A stretch of 64,000 nt of DNA from Alistipes communis. GTDB taxonomy: Bacteria; Bacteroidota; Bacteroidia; Bacteroidales; Rikenellaceae. Below the pieces are notes generated by a model that saw only the letters and a program-made list of their open reading frames with translations, had not been told where the DNA came from and ran no database searches. The first letter of the stretch is position 1; the number at the start of each line of letters is the position of its first letter. This document shows positions 55,188 to 63,042 of the stretch, piece after piece. The stretch is from the NCBI RefSeq assembly GCF_006542665.1, contig NZ_AP019735.1, positions 744,001 to 808,000 on the forward strand, in the 5' to 3' direction. The position numbers were made by a program, and so were the translations under genes.

Positions 55188-55967
55188 CTACTCCCGGACG
55201 ATCAGGATACCCAGTTCGTAGAGCAGGTAGAGCGGCAGGAAGACGACCATCAGCGTGAACGGATCGCCCGAAGGGGTAATGACGGCCGAAAGTACCAGCA
55301 GGATGACCACCGCATGGCGGCGGTAGGTGCGGAAAAAGGTCTTGTTCACCAGCCCCAGCTTCGAGAGCAGCCATGCCAGCAGCGGCAGTTCGAAAACGAT
55401 CCCCATGACGAAAACCAGCATCAGGAAATTGCCCATGTAGGAGTTCAGCGAGATCTGGTTGACGATCGACGCGCTGAGCTGGTACTCGGTCAGGAAACGG
55501 AACGTAAAGGGGAAGACCAGACAGTACCCCACGGCGCAGCCCAGAAAAAACATAACGGTTCCGCCCAGAAAGGCCAGCCCCACGCTGCGCCGCTCGTTCT
55601 CGAAGAGCGCCGGCTGCACGAAGCGCCACACTTCGAAGATCAGGTAGGGGAACATCAGCACCAGCGCGAACCAGAACGACGTGCTGATGTGGGTCAGGAA
55701 CTGCGAAGCGACGTTGATATTGATGATCTCCACCGCGAAATCGTCGTTGCTGAAATCGGGAAGGAACATCCCCGTACCGCCCAGGTTCGACAGCCACCGG
55801 TAGAGGAAAAAATCCGACGTCGTCGGCCCCAGCACGAACGAATCGAACAGGTCGGGCATGACGCAGAAACACGCGATCATGAATACGAGCAACACCGCCA
55901 CCACGCGGAACAACGTACGGCGGAGCTCCTCCAAGTGGCCCCAAAATGACATTTCCTTCTCTTCCAT
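55188..55967 (-). CDS. tatC: Sec-independent protein translocase TatC
   Basis: This 259-residue polytopic protein begins with the diagnostic SFWGHLEELRRTLFR motif and has six predicted transmembrane helices (about 20-42, 83-105, 120-145, 165-190, 203-220, 225-245), with the conserved FEVWRFVQPAL block after helix 2. TatC recognises twin-arginine signals and with TatA exports folded proteins. It is the last gene of the operon that includes tatA and a Tat-dependent oxidoreductase. A 365-base spacer with palindromic repeats separates it from the isomerase gene. Confidence 0.96.
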   Translation of the reverse strand: MEEKEMSFWGHLEELRRTLFRVVAVLLVFMIACFCVMPDLFDSFVLGPTTSDFFLYRWLSNLGGTGMFLPDFSNDDFAVEIININVASQFLTHISTSFWFALVLMFPYLIFEVWRFVQPALFENERRSVGLAFLGGTVMFFLGCAVGYCLVFPFTFRFLTEYQLSASIVNQISLNSYMGNFLMLVFVMGIVFELPLLAWLLSKLGLVNKTFFRTYRRHAVVILLVLSAVITPSGDPFTLMVVFLPLYLLYELGILIVRE

Positions 55968-55990
55968 CGTTCAGGTTTGCTTGTTTGCAG

Positions 55991-56126
55991 CCGTTTTCCC
56001 GCCTCGGCAGAATCCGCGCAAGTCGGCGTTACGCTCGGTTCAGTGAAAACGGATAGTTCCACTCTTCATTTTTCCGCCTCGACAAAACCCGCGCAAGGCG
56101 AATCGGTACTCGGCTTATCGAAAACC
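55991..56126 (-). repeat. Two degenerate palindromic repeat units between the isomerase gene and tatC
   Basis: Unit 55991-56052 is bounded by CCGTTTTC and GAAAACGG and contains the CCGCCTCGG core; a more degenerate unit covers about 56068-56126. They belong to the same family as the arrays at 58175, 61729 and 62644. The remaining 56127-56332 holds nothing I recognise. Confidence 0.65.
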
Positions 56127-56332
56127 GCGCTTACGTTCACTCGCCGGTCACAGCTTGTCGATCAGGCGATACCGCAGCCGGCCGTCGTCTCCGCCGGTCG
56201 GAGACACACGTCTACGGGCGTTCTCCCAACAGCGGAACCCCGCCGCATGCACAGCGGAACGGGTCTCCATGCGACGGACGATCCGGTTATCCTGCGACAA
56301 CCGAATCGTCCCGATCCGACCGCAGGGCCGGA

Positions 56333-57241
56333 CTATTTCGCATAGGAAGCCTCGACGAAGGGGGCTTCGTTCAGGTAGTCGACGCACTCGCGCACGCTGC
56401 GCAGCACGTCGCCGTAGCTCGATCCCTCCATCTCGACGATGATGTTCTCCACGCCGGCGGTCGCGGCATTGCGGAAAATGGCGTCGTAACCGACCATTCC
56501 GCTCTGTCCCACCTCGCGGCGATCCTTGATATGAAGCAGCCGGAAACGGCCCGGATACTTCGTGAAGTAGTCGACCGGACTGGCCTGCCCCATCACCGTC
56601 CAGTAGACGTCCATCTGGAAGAAGACCTTGTCGGGATCGGTATTTTCGAGCATGTAGTCCAGCATCACGCGATCCTCGACCTTCTCGAACTCCCGCGAGT
56701 GGTTGTGGTAGCCGAACTTGATGCCGGCGGCCTTGCAGCGGGCGCCGACCTCATTGAAATAACGGCAGTAGGTCGCCAACCCGTCGAGCGTCTCGATACG
56801 CCGCATCGACGGCACGACGATATACTCCACGCCGGCTGCCTTATGCGCCGCGATGCATTCGTCCCACCATTTGAGCGCCTCGGTGAAATCGCCCGTGGCC
56901 AGCTGCTTGTCCGAAAGGTTGAGCGTGCAGTGGGTCGACAGCACCTTCATGCCCGTCGCCTCCACGTCGCGGCGGAACTGTTGGGGGGGGGTTCCGTAAA
57001 GCAGTCCGTCCTTGTAGCTGGCGGCCTCCACGAAGGTATATCCCATATCGGCGAGCGCCTGCAACACGGGCTTATAGTCTCCCTCGCTCTTGCCGAACAC
57101 CCCGATGAGCGAGCGTACCGAATAGAGCTGGATGCCGACCTCCTTCTTGGGCCCCTTCCCCGCGCCTGCGGCGGATGCCCCCGAAGGGAGCATCGCCGCA
57201 GCGAGCAGGAAGCAGACCGCTGTAAACAGTTTTCGTTTCAT
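56333..57241 (-). CDS. Secreted sugar phosphate isomerase/epimerase-like TIM-barrel protein
   Basis: This 302-residue protein has a signal peptide (about 1-24) and a TIM barrel of the xylose-isomerase-like/AP-endonuclease-2 type, with THCTLN, WWDECIAAHKAAGVEYIVVPS, KFGYHNHSREFEKV and FFQMDVYWTVMGQ. The metal-ligand positions (Glu/Asp/His on these strand ends) look intact. In keto-sugar operons these proteins are candidates for the hydration or epimerisation step. Nine C residues in the coding strand at codons 84-86 (Thr-Pro-Pro) are in frame here; slippage would truncate the barrel. Confidence 0.87.
   Translation of the reverse strand: MKRKLFTAVCFLLAAAMLPSGASAAGAGKGPKKEVGIQLYSVRSLIGVFGKSEGDYKPVLQALADMGYTFVEAASYKDGLLYGTPPQQFRRDVEATGMKVLSTHCTLNLSDKQLATGDFTEALKWWDECIAAHKAAGVEYIVVPSMRRIETLDGLATYCRYFNEVGARCKAAGIKFGYHNHSREFEKVEDRVMLDYMLENTDPDKVFFQMDVYWTVMGQASPVDYFTKYPGRFRLLHIKDRREVGQSGMVGYDAIFRNAATAGVENIIVEMEGSSYGDVLRSVRECVDYLNEAPFVEASYAK
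56983..56991. repeat. Nine-base G/C homopolymer inside the isomerase-like gene
   Basis: Nine G residues on the plus strand are in frame, in the loop G-T-P-P-Q-Q after the second strand of the barrel. A single-base change would truncate the protein after about 85 residues. Confidence 0.9.
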
Positions 57242-57256
57242 CGCACGAACGGCCGT

Positions 57257-58135
57257 TTAGTCGAGCACCTTGACGCGGATGTTGCGGAACCAGACGTCGT
57301 CGCCGTGATCCTGCAAACCGATGTACCCCTCGTGGTTCTCGCCGCCGCAATTGTTGAGCAGCTCGAATGCGAGCGGCCACTTCTGCGACGAGAACTTGCT
57401 GTTTTCGAGCATCTCCGTCCACTGGGGCGTCCAGAGGTGGTACTCCACGACGTTCTGACCGTTCTGGCCGTGAACGACCGTACCCTTGTAAACCATGATC
57501 TTCGCCTTGTTCCACTCGCCGAAGGGCTTGGCGTTCTGCGGCACGGCGGGGATCATGTCGTAGAGCGACGCCGACTTGCGGTTGCCGTCCACGCCCAGTT
57601 TGGCGTCGGGGTGATTCTCGTTATCCAATACCTGATATTCGGGGCTGGAAATATAGATCGGCTGCAATTTCATCTGGCCGTTCTTCTCGGCCTCGACCTC
57701 CTGGGCCAGGTAGAGGATACCCGAATTGCCGCCCTTGGAGATCTTCCACTCCAATTCGAGTTCGAAATTCTTGAACTTGTGCGCGAAGATCAGGTCGCCG
57801 CCGTCGGCCTTCTGCGCTTCGCCGCCGCCCGTGCCGTTGAATTTGATCGCACCGTCGTCGATCGTCCACTTGGCCGGAACGTTGTCCTTGCCGTAACCGC
57901 GCCAGCCGTTGAACGTCTTGCCGTCGAAGATCACGTAGTAGCCCTCCTTGTCGACCGGAAGCGTCGCCAGGTCGACCTGCGGCTTGTCGATTACGTTGTA
58001 GACGGGAGCGGCTTTCGCTTCGGCCTTCGTTTCGGCAGCCGCCTCGGCGTTCTTCGCCTTATTGGGGTTTCCGCCGCAAGCGACCATCGACAGGCTCAGC
58101 GCGGCACATGCAGAGAATAAAATCGTCTTTTTCAT
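57257..58135 (-). CDS. DUF1080 lipoprotein (3-keto-glycoside hydrolase/lyase family)
   Basis: This 292-residue lipoprotein (lipobox SMVAC, Cys20) has an Ala/Lys-rich linker (about 25-45) and one DUF1080 domain (about 65-290) with YYVIFDGKTFNGWRGYG, ISKGGNSGILYLAQE and GYIGLQDHGDDVWFRNIRVKVLD. It is expected to act in the periplasm on glycosides oxidised at C3 by the Tat-exported oxidoreductase encoded just upstream. The isomerase-like gene follows 15 bases downstream. It has a single domain, unlike the two-domain homologue at 26539. Confidence 0.92.
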   Translation of the reverse strand: MKKTILFSACAALSLSMVACGGNPNKAKNAEAAAETKAEAKAAPVYNVIDKPQVDLATLPVDKEGYYVIFDGKTFNGWRGYGKDNVPAKWTIDDGAIKFNGTGGGEAQKADGGDLIFAHKFKNFELELEWKISKGGNSGILYLAQEVEAEKNGQMKLQPIYISSPEYQVLDNENHPDAKLGVDGNRKSASLYDMIPAVPQNAKPFGEWNKAKIMVYKGTVVHGQNGQNVVEYHLWTPQWTEMLENSKFSSQKWPLAFELLNNCGGENHEGYIGLQDHGDDVWFRNIRVKVLD

Positions 58136-58174
58136 ATTCGTTTTATGATTTTAAATTGGGTTTGTTTTCATACA

Positions 58175-58307
58175 CCTTTTCTTGCCTCGGCACAGCCCGA
58201 ACAAGTTCGGCTCTGCACCCGGCTTGACGAAATGGCTGAATTTCTTTCGTCCATTTCTCGCCTCGGCAATTCGAGCGAGCTCGATTGCGCTCGGCCTGAC
58301 GAAATGG
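58175..58307 (-). repeat. Two palindromic repeat units between Gfo/Idh and DUF1080 genes
   Basis: Units 58175-58235 and 58251-58307 fill the intercistronic gap. The second is bounded by CCATTTC and GAAATGG and has an inner inverted repeat around CGAGCGAGCTCG; it matches the type found at 61729 and 62875. Transcribed from the operon, each would fold into a long hairpin between the two genes. Confidence 0.8.
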
Positions 58308-58317
58308 TTCTGAAAAA

Positions 58318-59790
58318 TTACATCGGCATGTCGGGCAGCTTCCAGCCTTCGCGGTAGTTGTGCTTGATAAGCTCCTCGGCGAACTGGTTGGCGTTGACCG
58401 GATCGGTCCACGTCTTCTTGAAGGTGGGGTGTCCGTCCTTGATGCTGAAACCGTCCTTGATGACCGTCTTGATCGTAGCGTCGGCGGGGATGTTCGTGAA
58501 ACGCATCTTCTCGCCGTCCCAGTGCAGCTCCTGATTGAGTCCCTGCAAACGCACGGCCAGCACGCCCATGACGACCATCTCGTTGAACGGGCCTGCCTCG
58601 CTGAAATCCGATGCCGACAGTGTACGGTCGTCGGCGTCCTCCTTGCAGGCGCGCACCCAGTCCATCTGGTGCGACTCCTTCACCTCGCGCATCACCGGCG
58701 GGCACTTGGGCTCGCGGCCCGACACCAGATAGGGATCGGCGCCGTAGCAGCCGCAGATCAGCGTATCTTTCGTACCGTAGAAGATCGCACCGCCGCCCTT
58801 GACATTGAGATCCTTGCCTGCGGGCAGCCCTTCGGGACGCGTCGGCATCAGACCGCCGTCGTACCAGTATACCTCGACTTCGGGCATGGCGACCTTCGGC
58901 ATGTTGTCGCGTGCCGGGAAGACGAACTTCACGGTCTGCGCCGTCGGGCACGACTCGGAGAGCAGCAGCGTCGAACTGCCCTGCACCTTGGTCGGATAGC
59001 CCAGTTTCAACCCCTTGAAAACGGGATGCAGGATGTGGCAGGCCATGTCGCCCAGCGCACCCGTGCCGAAATCCCACCAGCCGCGGAAATTCCACGGGGT
59101 ATAGATCGAGTTGTAGGGACGCATCGGCGCCGGCCCGATGAAGGCGTCCCAGTTGAGCGTCTTGGGCACGCGCTCGTCGTTTTCGGGACGCATCAGCCCC
59201 TGCGGCCAGATCGGGCGGTCGGTGAAGGCCTCGACCTTGCGCACCTCGCCGATTTCGCCGTTCCATATCCATTCGCAGACCTTGCGCACGCCTTCGGCCG
59301 AAGCGCCCTGGTTGCCCATCTGCGTGGCTACCTTGTGCTTGGCGGCCAGTTTGGTCAGCAGACGCGATTCGTAGACCGTGTGCGTCAGCGGTTTCTCGCA
59401 ATAGACGTGCTTGCCGGCCGTAATGGCGTCGGCCGCGATGATCGCGTGGGTGTGGTCGGCCGTAGCCACCATGACCGCATCGGCCGATTTGAGCATCTCG
59501 TCGTACATGCGGCGGTAATCGTTGTAGCGTTTGGCCGCAGGGTAACGCTGGAAGACATGCTCCGCGTATTTCCAGTCGACGTCGCACAGGCCGATGATGT
59601 TCTGGCTTTCAAGGCCCTTCAATACCGAAGCGCCGCGACCGCCGATGCCGACACCCAGGATATTGAGTTTGTCGCTGGGCGCGGTATGCCCGAATTTCTT
59701 ACCCAGAACCGTGCTGGGTACGACCGCCAGCCCGATTGCGGCGGCAGCCCCCTTTTTCAGGAAGCTTCTTCTCGACATTTCTTTTGCCAT
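58318..59790 (-). CDS. Gfo/Idh/MocA-family oxidoreductase with Tat signal
   Basis: This 490-residue enzyme has a twin-arginine signal (SRRSFLKKGAAAAIG, residues 6-20), a Rossmann fold (GVGIGGRGASVLKG, about 46-59; LCDVDWKYAE), the YCEKPLTHT motif (about 130-138) and a substrate domain with GTGALGDMACHILHPVF. The Tat signal implies folded export with NAD(P) bound. It likely oxidises the C3 hydroxyl of glycosides in the periplasm, feeding the DUF1080 lipoprotein encoded next. It lies between tatA and DUF1080 genes in one operon. Confidence 0.92.
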   Translation of the reverse strand: MAKEMSRRSFLKKGAAAAIGLAVVPSTVLGKKFGHTAPSDKLNILGVGIGGRGASVLKGLESQNIIGLCDVDWKYAEHVFQRYPAAKRYNDYRRMYDEMLKSADAVMVATADHTHAIIAADAITAGKHVYCEKPLTHTVYESRLLTKLAAKHKVATQMGNQGASAEGVRKVCEWIWNGEIGEVRKVEAFTDRPIWPQGLMRPENDERVPKTLNWDAFIGPAPMRPYNSIYTPWNFRGWWDFGTGALGDMACHILHPVFKGLKLGYPTKVQGSSTLLLSESCPTAQTVKFVFPARDNMPKVAMPEVEVYWYDGGLMPTRPEGLPAGKDLNVKGGGAIFYGTKDTLICGCYGADPYLVSGREPKCPPVMREVKESHQMDWVRACKEDADDRTLSASDFSEAGPFNEMVVMGVLAVRLQGLNQELHWDGEKMRFTNIPADATIKTVIKDGFSIKDGHPTFKKTWTDPVNANQFAEELIKHNYREGWKLPDMPM

Positions 59791-60037
59791 CGTTCTAAGA
59801 TTTATTGGGTTAGGTTAACAATTGATTGCATTCGACAACGAGTTCCCGCTCCCGCCGGAGAAACGGCGCATCCCGTCGGCCGCACTCCGTGCACGGCGTC
59901 CGCCGCCTGCGAAAAACCGTCCGCCCTCCGTCTCCGGGCGGGTCCGCCGAAACGCCCCGCCCGTTTCGAAGCAGGGCAACGGCCCCGTCCGCGTCCGGCC
60001 GATCGGCAGGCTCCTCCGCCCCGGCGGCCGGAACCGT

Positions 60038-60232
60038 CTATTTCTTCTCCTGATCGGGGTTCTCGATCTCTTTCTCGATGTTGTTCATCCCCTCCTTGAA
60101 GCTGCGGATGCCCTTGCCGAGCCCTTTCATCAGCTCAGGGATCTTCTTGCCGCCGAAAAGCAGCAGGACTACGAGCGCGATGACGAAGATTTCGCCGGCG
60201 CCCAGGTTACCGAGAAACAGTAATTTGTTCAT
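60038..60232 (-). CDS. tatA: Twin-arginine translocase subunit TatA
   Basis: This 64-residue protein has the TatA/E architecture: an N-terminal transmembrane helix (about 10-26, GAGEIFVIALVVLLLFG), the conserved FGGKKIPELMKGLGKG hinge and amphipathic helix, and a charged tail. It forms the protein-conducting part of the Tat system together with TatC. No tatB-like gene is present; Bacteroidetes generally use TatA and TatC only. It is encoded 46 bases downstream of a Gfo/Idh gene and 247 bases before the Tat-dependent enzyme; that 247-base gap holds no gene I can support. Confidence 0.96.
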   Translation of the reverse strand: MNKLLFLGNLGAGEIFVIALVVLLLFGGKKIPELMKGLGKGIRSFKEGMNNIEKEIENPDQEKK

Positions 60233-60278
60233 GATCCAAGTTTTATAAGGTTAAATTCAGGTCTCGTCCGAAATGCGG

Positions 60279-61352
60279 TCACGCGCGCTTGCGCAACAGG
60301 CCGTAACCGTTCTTCATCGTCCGCCGCCGTTCGCGAATCTGCTGCAACGTCCGCAGGTCGCCGATGGCCGGCAAGTCGTGCGTCCGTGCATCATGGATGA
60401 ACTTCCACGCATACTCCGAAGCGACCGCCGCATCGCGGAAACGGGGAAGCTCCTCGCACCGCCGCCCCGACTCGATCGACTGCGCGAACCGTTCGCAGAG
60501 CACGTCGATGTTCTTGCCGCCGTAGGGGCGCTCAATCCGGTGCGTCTGCGTCACGCCGTGAAGTTCGACCACCGCCGTCTTGAAATCGTGCGTCATGCGC
60601 GCGATACCCTTCGTCCCGACGATGTCCACGTAGGAGTTATGCGTCTGCTTCGCGGACAACTGCCCGTAAACATGCCCCTGCGTGATGTCGAACACCACGC
60701 CGTTTTCGAACGTTCCGTGACACTGCAACCACCACGGGTCCTTGTAGTTCCACATGCGCACGGCCTGCGCGTTCCATGTCTTGAACTCCGATTCGGCGTA
60801 CCAGCGCGCGATATCGACGTAGTGCATCCCGCAGTCGTGGAACGCAGGGCCTTCGTATTCGTGCCCCTCGCCCGGCGCCAGCCCCGGCGTCATGTGGCAT
60901 ACGCGGATGATCGCCAGTTCGCCGATCTCGCCCGAGGAGATGAACTCCTTGATCGTATTGTGATACCACGAATTGCGCAGATAGAGGTTGACCGTGGAGA
61001 ACAGCGGCGCCTTTTCGACGAGCGACACCGCCTGCCATTCGCGTTCCACGCTGTCGGCGATCGGTTTCTCCGCGATGATATGCTTGCCTGCCGCGACGGC
61101 CTTGCCGATCTGCGACAGACGGGAGTCGGCCAACGCGAAGAGACCGACGACCGCCACCTCGGGATCGTCGAAGATGATCTGTTCATCGGCGATTACCTGC
61201 GCCTGCGGAGCCAGCCGGCGGGCCTCCTCCCGCGATTCGGCAGAGACGTCGCAGATGTAGGCCACCTCCCACCGTCCGCTCTTCTGCATCTGTTCGAGAT
61301 AAAACCCGCCCATTCTGCCGAAGCCGATCATACCGATTTTAATAGGATTCAT
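60279..61352 (-). CDS. Cytoplasmic Gfo/Idh/MocA-family oxidoreductase
   Basis: This 357-residue enzyme has no signal. The Rossmann motif MIGFGRMGGFYLEQ lies at about 8-21, the AEKPIADS motif at about 93-100, and a dehydrogenase C-terminal domain includes GPAFHDCGMHYVDIARW. Its lack of export suggests a cytosolic redox step on the imported keto- or reduced sugar, paired with the exported Tat-dependent homologue. It is the first gene of the operon that continues through tatA, Gfo/Idh, DUF1080 and isomerase to tatC, and has a promoter with a palindromic operator about 100 bases upstream. Confidence 0.9.
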   Translation of the reverse strand: MNPIKIGMIGFGRMGGFYLEQMQKSGRWEVAYICDVSAESREEARRLAPQAQVIADEQIIFDDPEVAVVGLFALADSRLSQIGKAVAAGKHIIAEKPIADSVEREWQAVSLVEKAPLFSTVNLYLRNSWYHNTIKEFISSGEIGELAIIRVCHMTPGLAPGEGHEYEGPAFHDCGMHYVDIARWYAESEFKTWNAQAVRMWNYKDPWWLQCHGTFENGVVFDITQGHVYGQLSAKQTHNSYVDIVGTKGIARMTHDFKTAVVELHGVTQTHRIERPYGGKNIDVLCERFAQSIESGRRCEELPRFRDAAVASEYAWKFIHDARTHDLPAIGDLRTLQQIRERRRTMKNGYGLLRKRA

Positions 61353-61451
61353 TTCGTTTTGCAGTAACTATTATTTTAGGTTGTAGAAAACATGCCCGTC
61401 GGACGGCCCGCTTCCGGAGCCTGTCCAGACCGGAGCCCTCCGCCCGTTGTA

Positions 61452-61489
61452 CAAAATTAAGTTAATTTTACAAGATAAACAAACGTTTG
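61452..61489 (-). promoter_or_regulatory. Operon promoter overlapped by a CAAACGTTTG operator
   Basis: On the minus strand the perfect palindrome CAAACGTTTG (61480-61489) ends in TTTG, which serves as the -33 box; a 20-nt spacer leads to TAATTTTG (61452-61459). The palindrome has the central CG and arms typical of LacI-family operators, so a repressor would block the -33 region. The leader to the first gene is about 90 bases. No LacI-family gene lies in the window. Confidence 0.7.
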
Positions 61490-61728
61490 AAAATATCGCT
61501 CTTAAATATAGCGGATATAAACCTTCAATCACAAGATATACAATCGATTGAGCCAGATCGAACGCTAAAAAAATATAGTCCTTTCAGAGAGGATAATCCA
61601 TCGTTTCCGAAGTCGCTGGCCCGATCCGGCCGGCATTCCGGAGAGGTGAACGGTCCTGCTCCGACAAACAGTCGTGGGCGGCGGCGCCCCCCACGGAAAG
61701 CCTCGATGATTCCTTCATTTTCATGCTC

Positions 61729-61943
61729 CATTTCTCGCCTCGGCAATTCGAGTAAACTCGATTGCACTCGGCTTAACGAAATGGTTCGTTTGTTTTCAAC
61801 TGTCGTTTTCCCGCCTCGGCATAGCTCGCGCAAGCGCGGCTCTGCTCATTTGGCTTAACGAAAACGTTGAATTTCATTCTTCGTTTTCTCGCCTCGGCAT
61901 AGCCTGAACAAGTTCGGCTCTGCGCTCGGCTTAACGAAAACGT
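61729..61943 (-). repeat. Array A: three palindromic repeat units, inverted relative to array B
   Basis: Units 61729-61785, 61805-61867 and 61883-61943 each begin with CCATTTC or CGTTTTC, contain CGCCTCGG and end with CTTAACGAAA and the complement of their start. Their inner inverted repeats differ and match, in order, array B unit 4, array B unit 5 and, more loosely, array B units 1-3, on the opposite strand. Confidence 0.85.
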
Positions 61944-62518
61944 TCCGTTTTCCGGAACAGGCAAGGGCTGGCTCAGGGTACGGAACATGGAACAAAGCCA
62001 ATGATACCGGAACCCGCCGATACCCCACCGCTCCGTCCGGACGAACGGCACCTCTCCTAAAAATTCCACCGCACCGCCTTTTCCGCATCCCCGCAACGGT
62101 CGTAACCATCTCCTCCGTCCGAATCGGTCGGAAACAGGATCATCCGCCAAAATACCCCGACGAGGTTTCGTATCGACAGTCCTGCACGCTGCATGATGTC
62201 GGGCGATCCGAACGCCCGACGAACGAACCATAGGTATGGATAAGCGTTATCGAAAACGATCGTCCCGCAAAACGGCAGCAAGCGGAGCAGTCTTCGCAAA
62301 AGATTGCGCCAAACCGTTGTGCAACGAAAATCGAGTGCGGGAAAATCCTCCGGAAACAGGAGAAACGGGGACTTCCGCACAGATCCGTTTTTTTAATTTT
62401 ATTATTAATATAAATCGATCGCTTCTCATAATTTCATGATTTATAACGAAATAATTCAAGGAAACGATTTTTCAAAAAATTTAATTTCATTCGAAAGCGA
62501 AAAATATATTTTATTTGA
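61944..62518. other. Non-coding spacer between arrays A and B
   Basis: No gene is supported. The left half is GC-rich and the right half (from about 62390) is strongly AT-rich, leading into the promoter at 62519. A 68-codon open frame at 62436-62642 covers the promoter and operator and has no recognisable family, so it is not called. Confidence 0.5.
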
Positions 62519-62561
62519 TTGTGAAATTTACAGTGAATTTTTATATTTGCACAAACGTTTG
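62519..62561 (+). promoter_or_regulatory. Promoter with a CAAACGTTTG operator at the start point
   Basis: TTG at 62519-62521, a 20-nt spacer and TATATTTG at 62542-62549 fit the Bacteroidales consensus. A second CAAACGTTTG palindrome (62552-62561) follows at once, within a nearly symmetric 16-bp GC-flanked site, so a bound repressor would cover the start of transcription. The transcript would run through array B into the phosphoesterase gene. Confidence 0.65.
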
Positions 62562-62643
62562 CGCAATACGGAATACACCAACCGGATACGCGACAGAAAG
62601 ATCGCTATCAAAATCCGATGGAATAAAAACCGCATGAAATGAA

Positions 62644-63009
62644 CGTTTTCGCCAAGCCGAGCGCAGAGCCTAACGCAGTTCGGACTATGCCGAGGCGAGA
62701 AAACGAAGAATGAAATTCAACGTTTTCGCCAAGCCGAGCGCAGAGCCTAACGCAGTTCGGACTATGCCGAGGCGAGAAAACGAAGAATGAAATTCAACGT
62801 TTTCGCCAAGCCGAGCGCAGAGCCTAACGCAGTTCGGACTATGCCGAGGCGGGAAAACGAAGAATGAAATTCAACCATTTCGTTAAGCCGAGTGCAATCG
62901 AGTTTACTCGAATTTGCTGAGGCGAGAAATGGAGCATGAAAATGAACGTTTTCGTTAAGCCAAATGAGCAGAGCCGCTCTTGCGCGAGCTATGCCGAGGC
63001 GGGAAAACG
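62644..63009 (+). repeat. Array B: five palindromic repeat units at about 77-base spacing
   Basis: Units lie at 62644-62705, 62721-62782, 62798-62859, 62875-62932 and 62947-63009. The first three are nearly identical with a 77-base period; the last two have different inner sequences that still form inverted repeats. Each is bounded by complementary ends (CGTTTTC/GAAAACG or CCATTTC/GAAATGG). The array ends 33 bases before the phosphoesterase ATG and would form its 5' leader. Confidence 0.9.
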
Positions 63010-63042
63010 ACTGTTGAAAACGAACGAAAAAACTCGACCGTT

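Noticed and set aside
61541..61550. CAATCGATTG as a third operator
   Set aside because: It is a perfect 10-bp palindrome but differs from CAAACGTTTG in the core and is not placed at a recognisable promoter.
62436..62642. 68-codon AT-rich open frame
   Set aside because: It overlaps a well-formed promoter and operator and runs into array B, and the protein resembles no family. It is best explained by local AT-rich composition.
62644..63009. CRISPR-like array with 77-base spacing
   Set aside because: The repeats are long palindromes that make up most of the period, the inter-unit sequence is itself repeated, there are no unique spacers, and no cas gene is present.
61729..63009. Integron attC array
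   Set aside because: Units are palindromic and of suitable size, but they are tandem with no cassette genes between them, lack the RYYYAAC/GTTRRRY ends, and no tyrosine integrase is seen.
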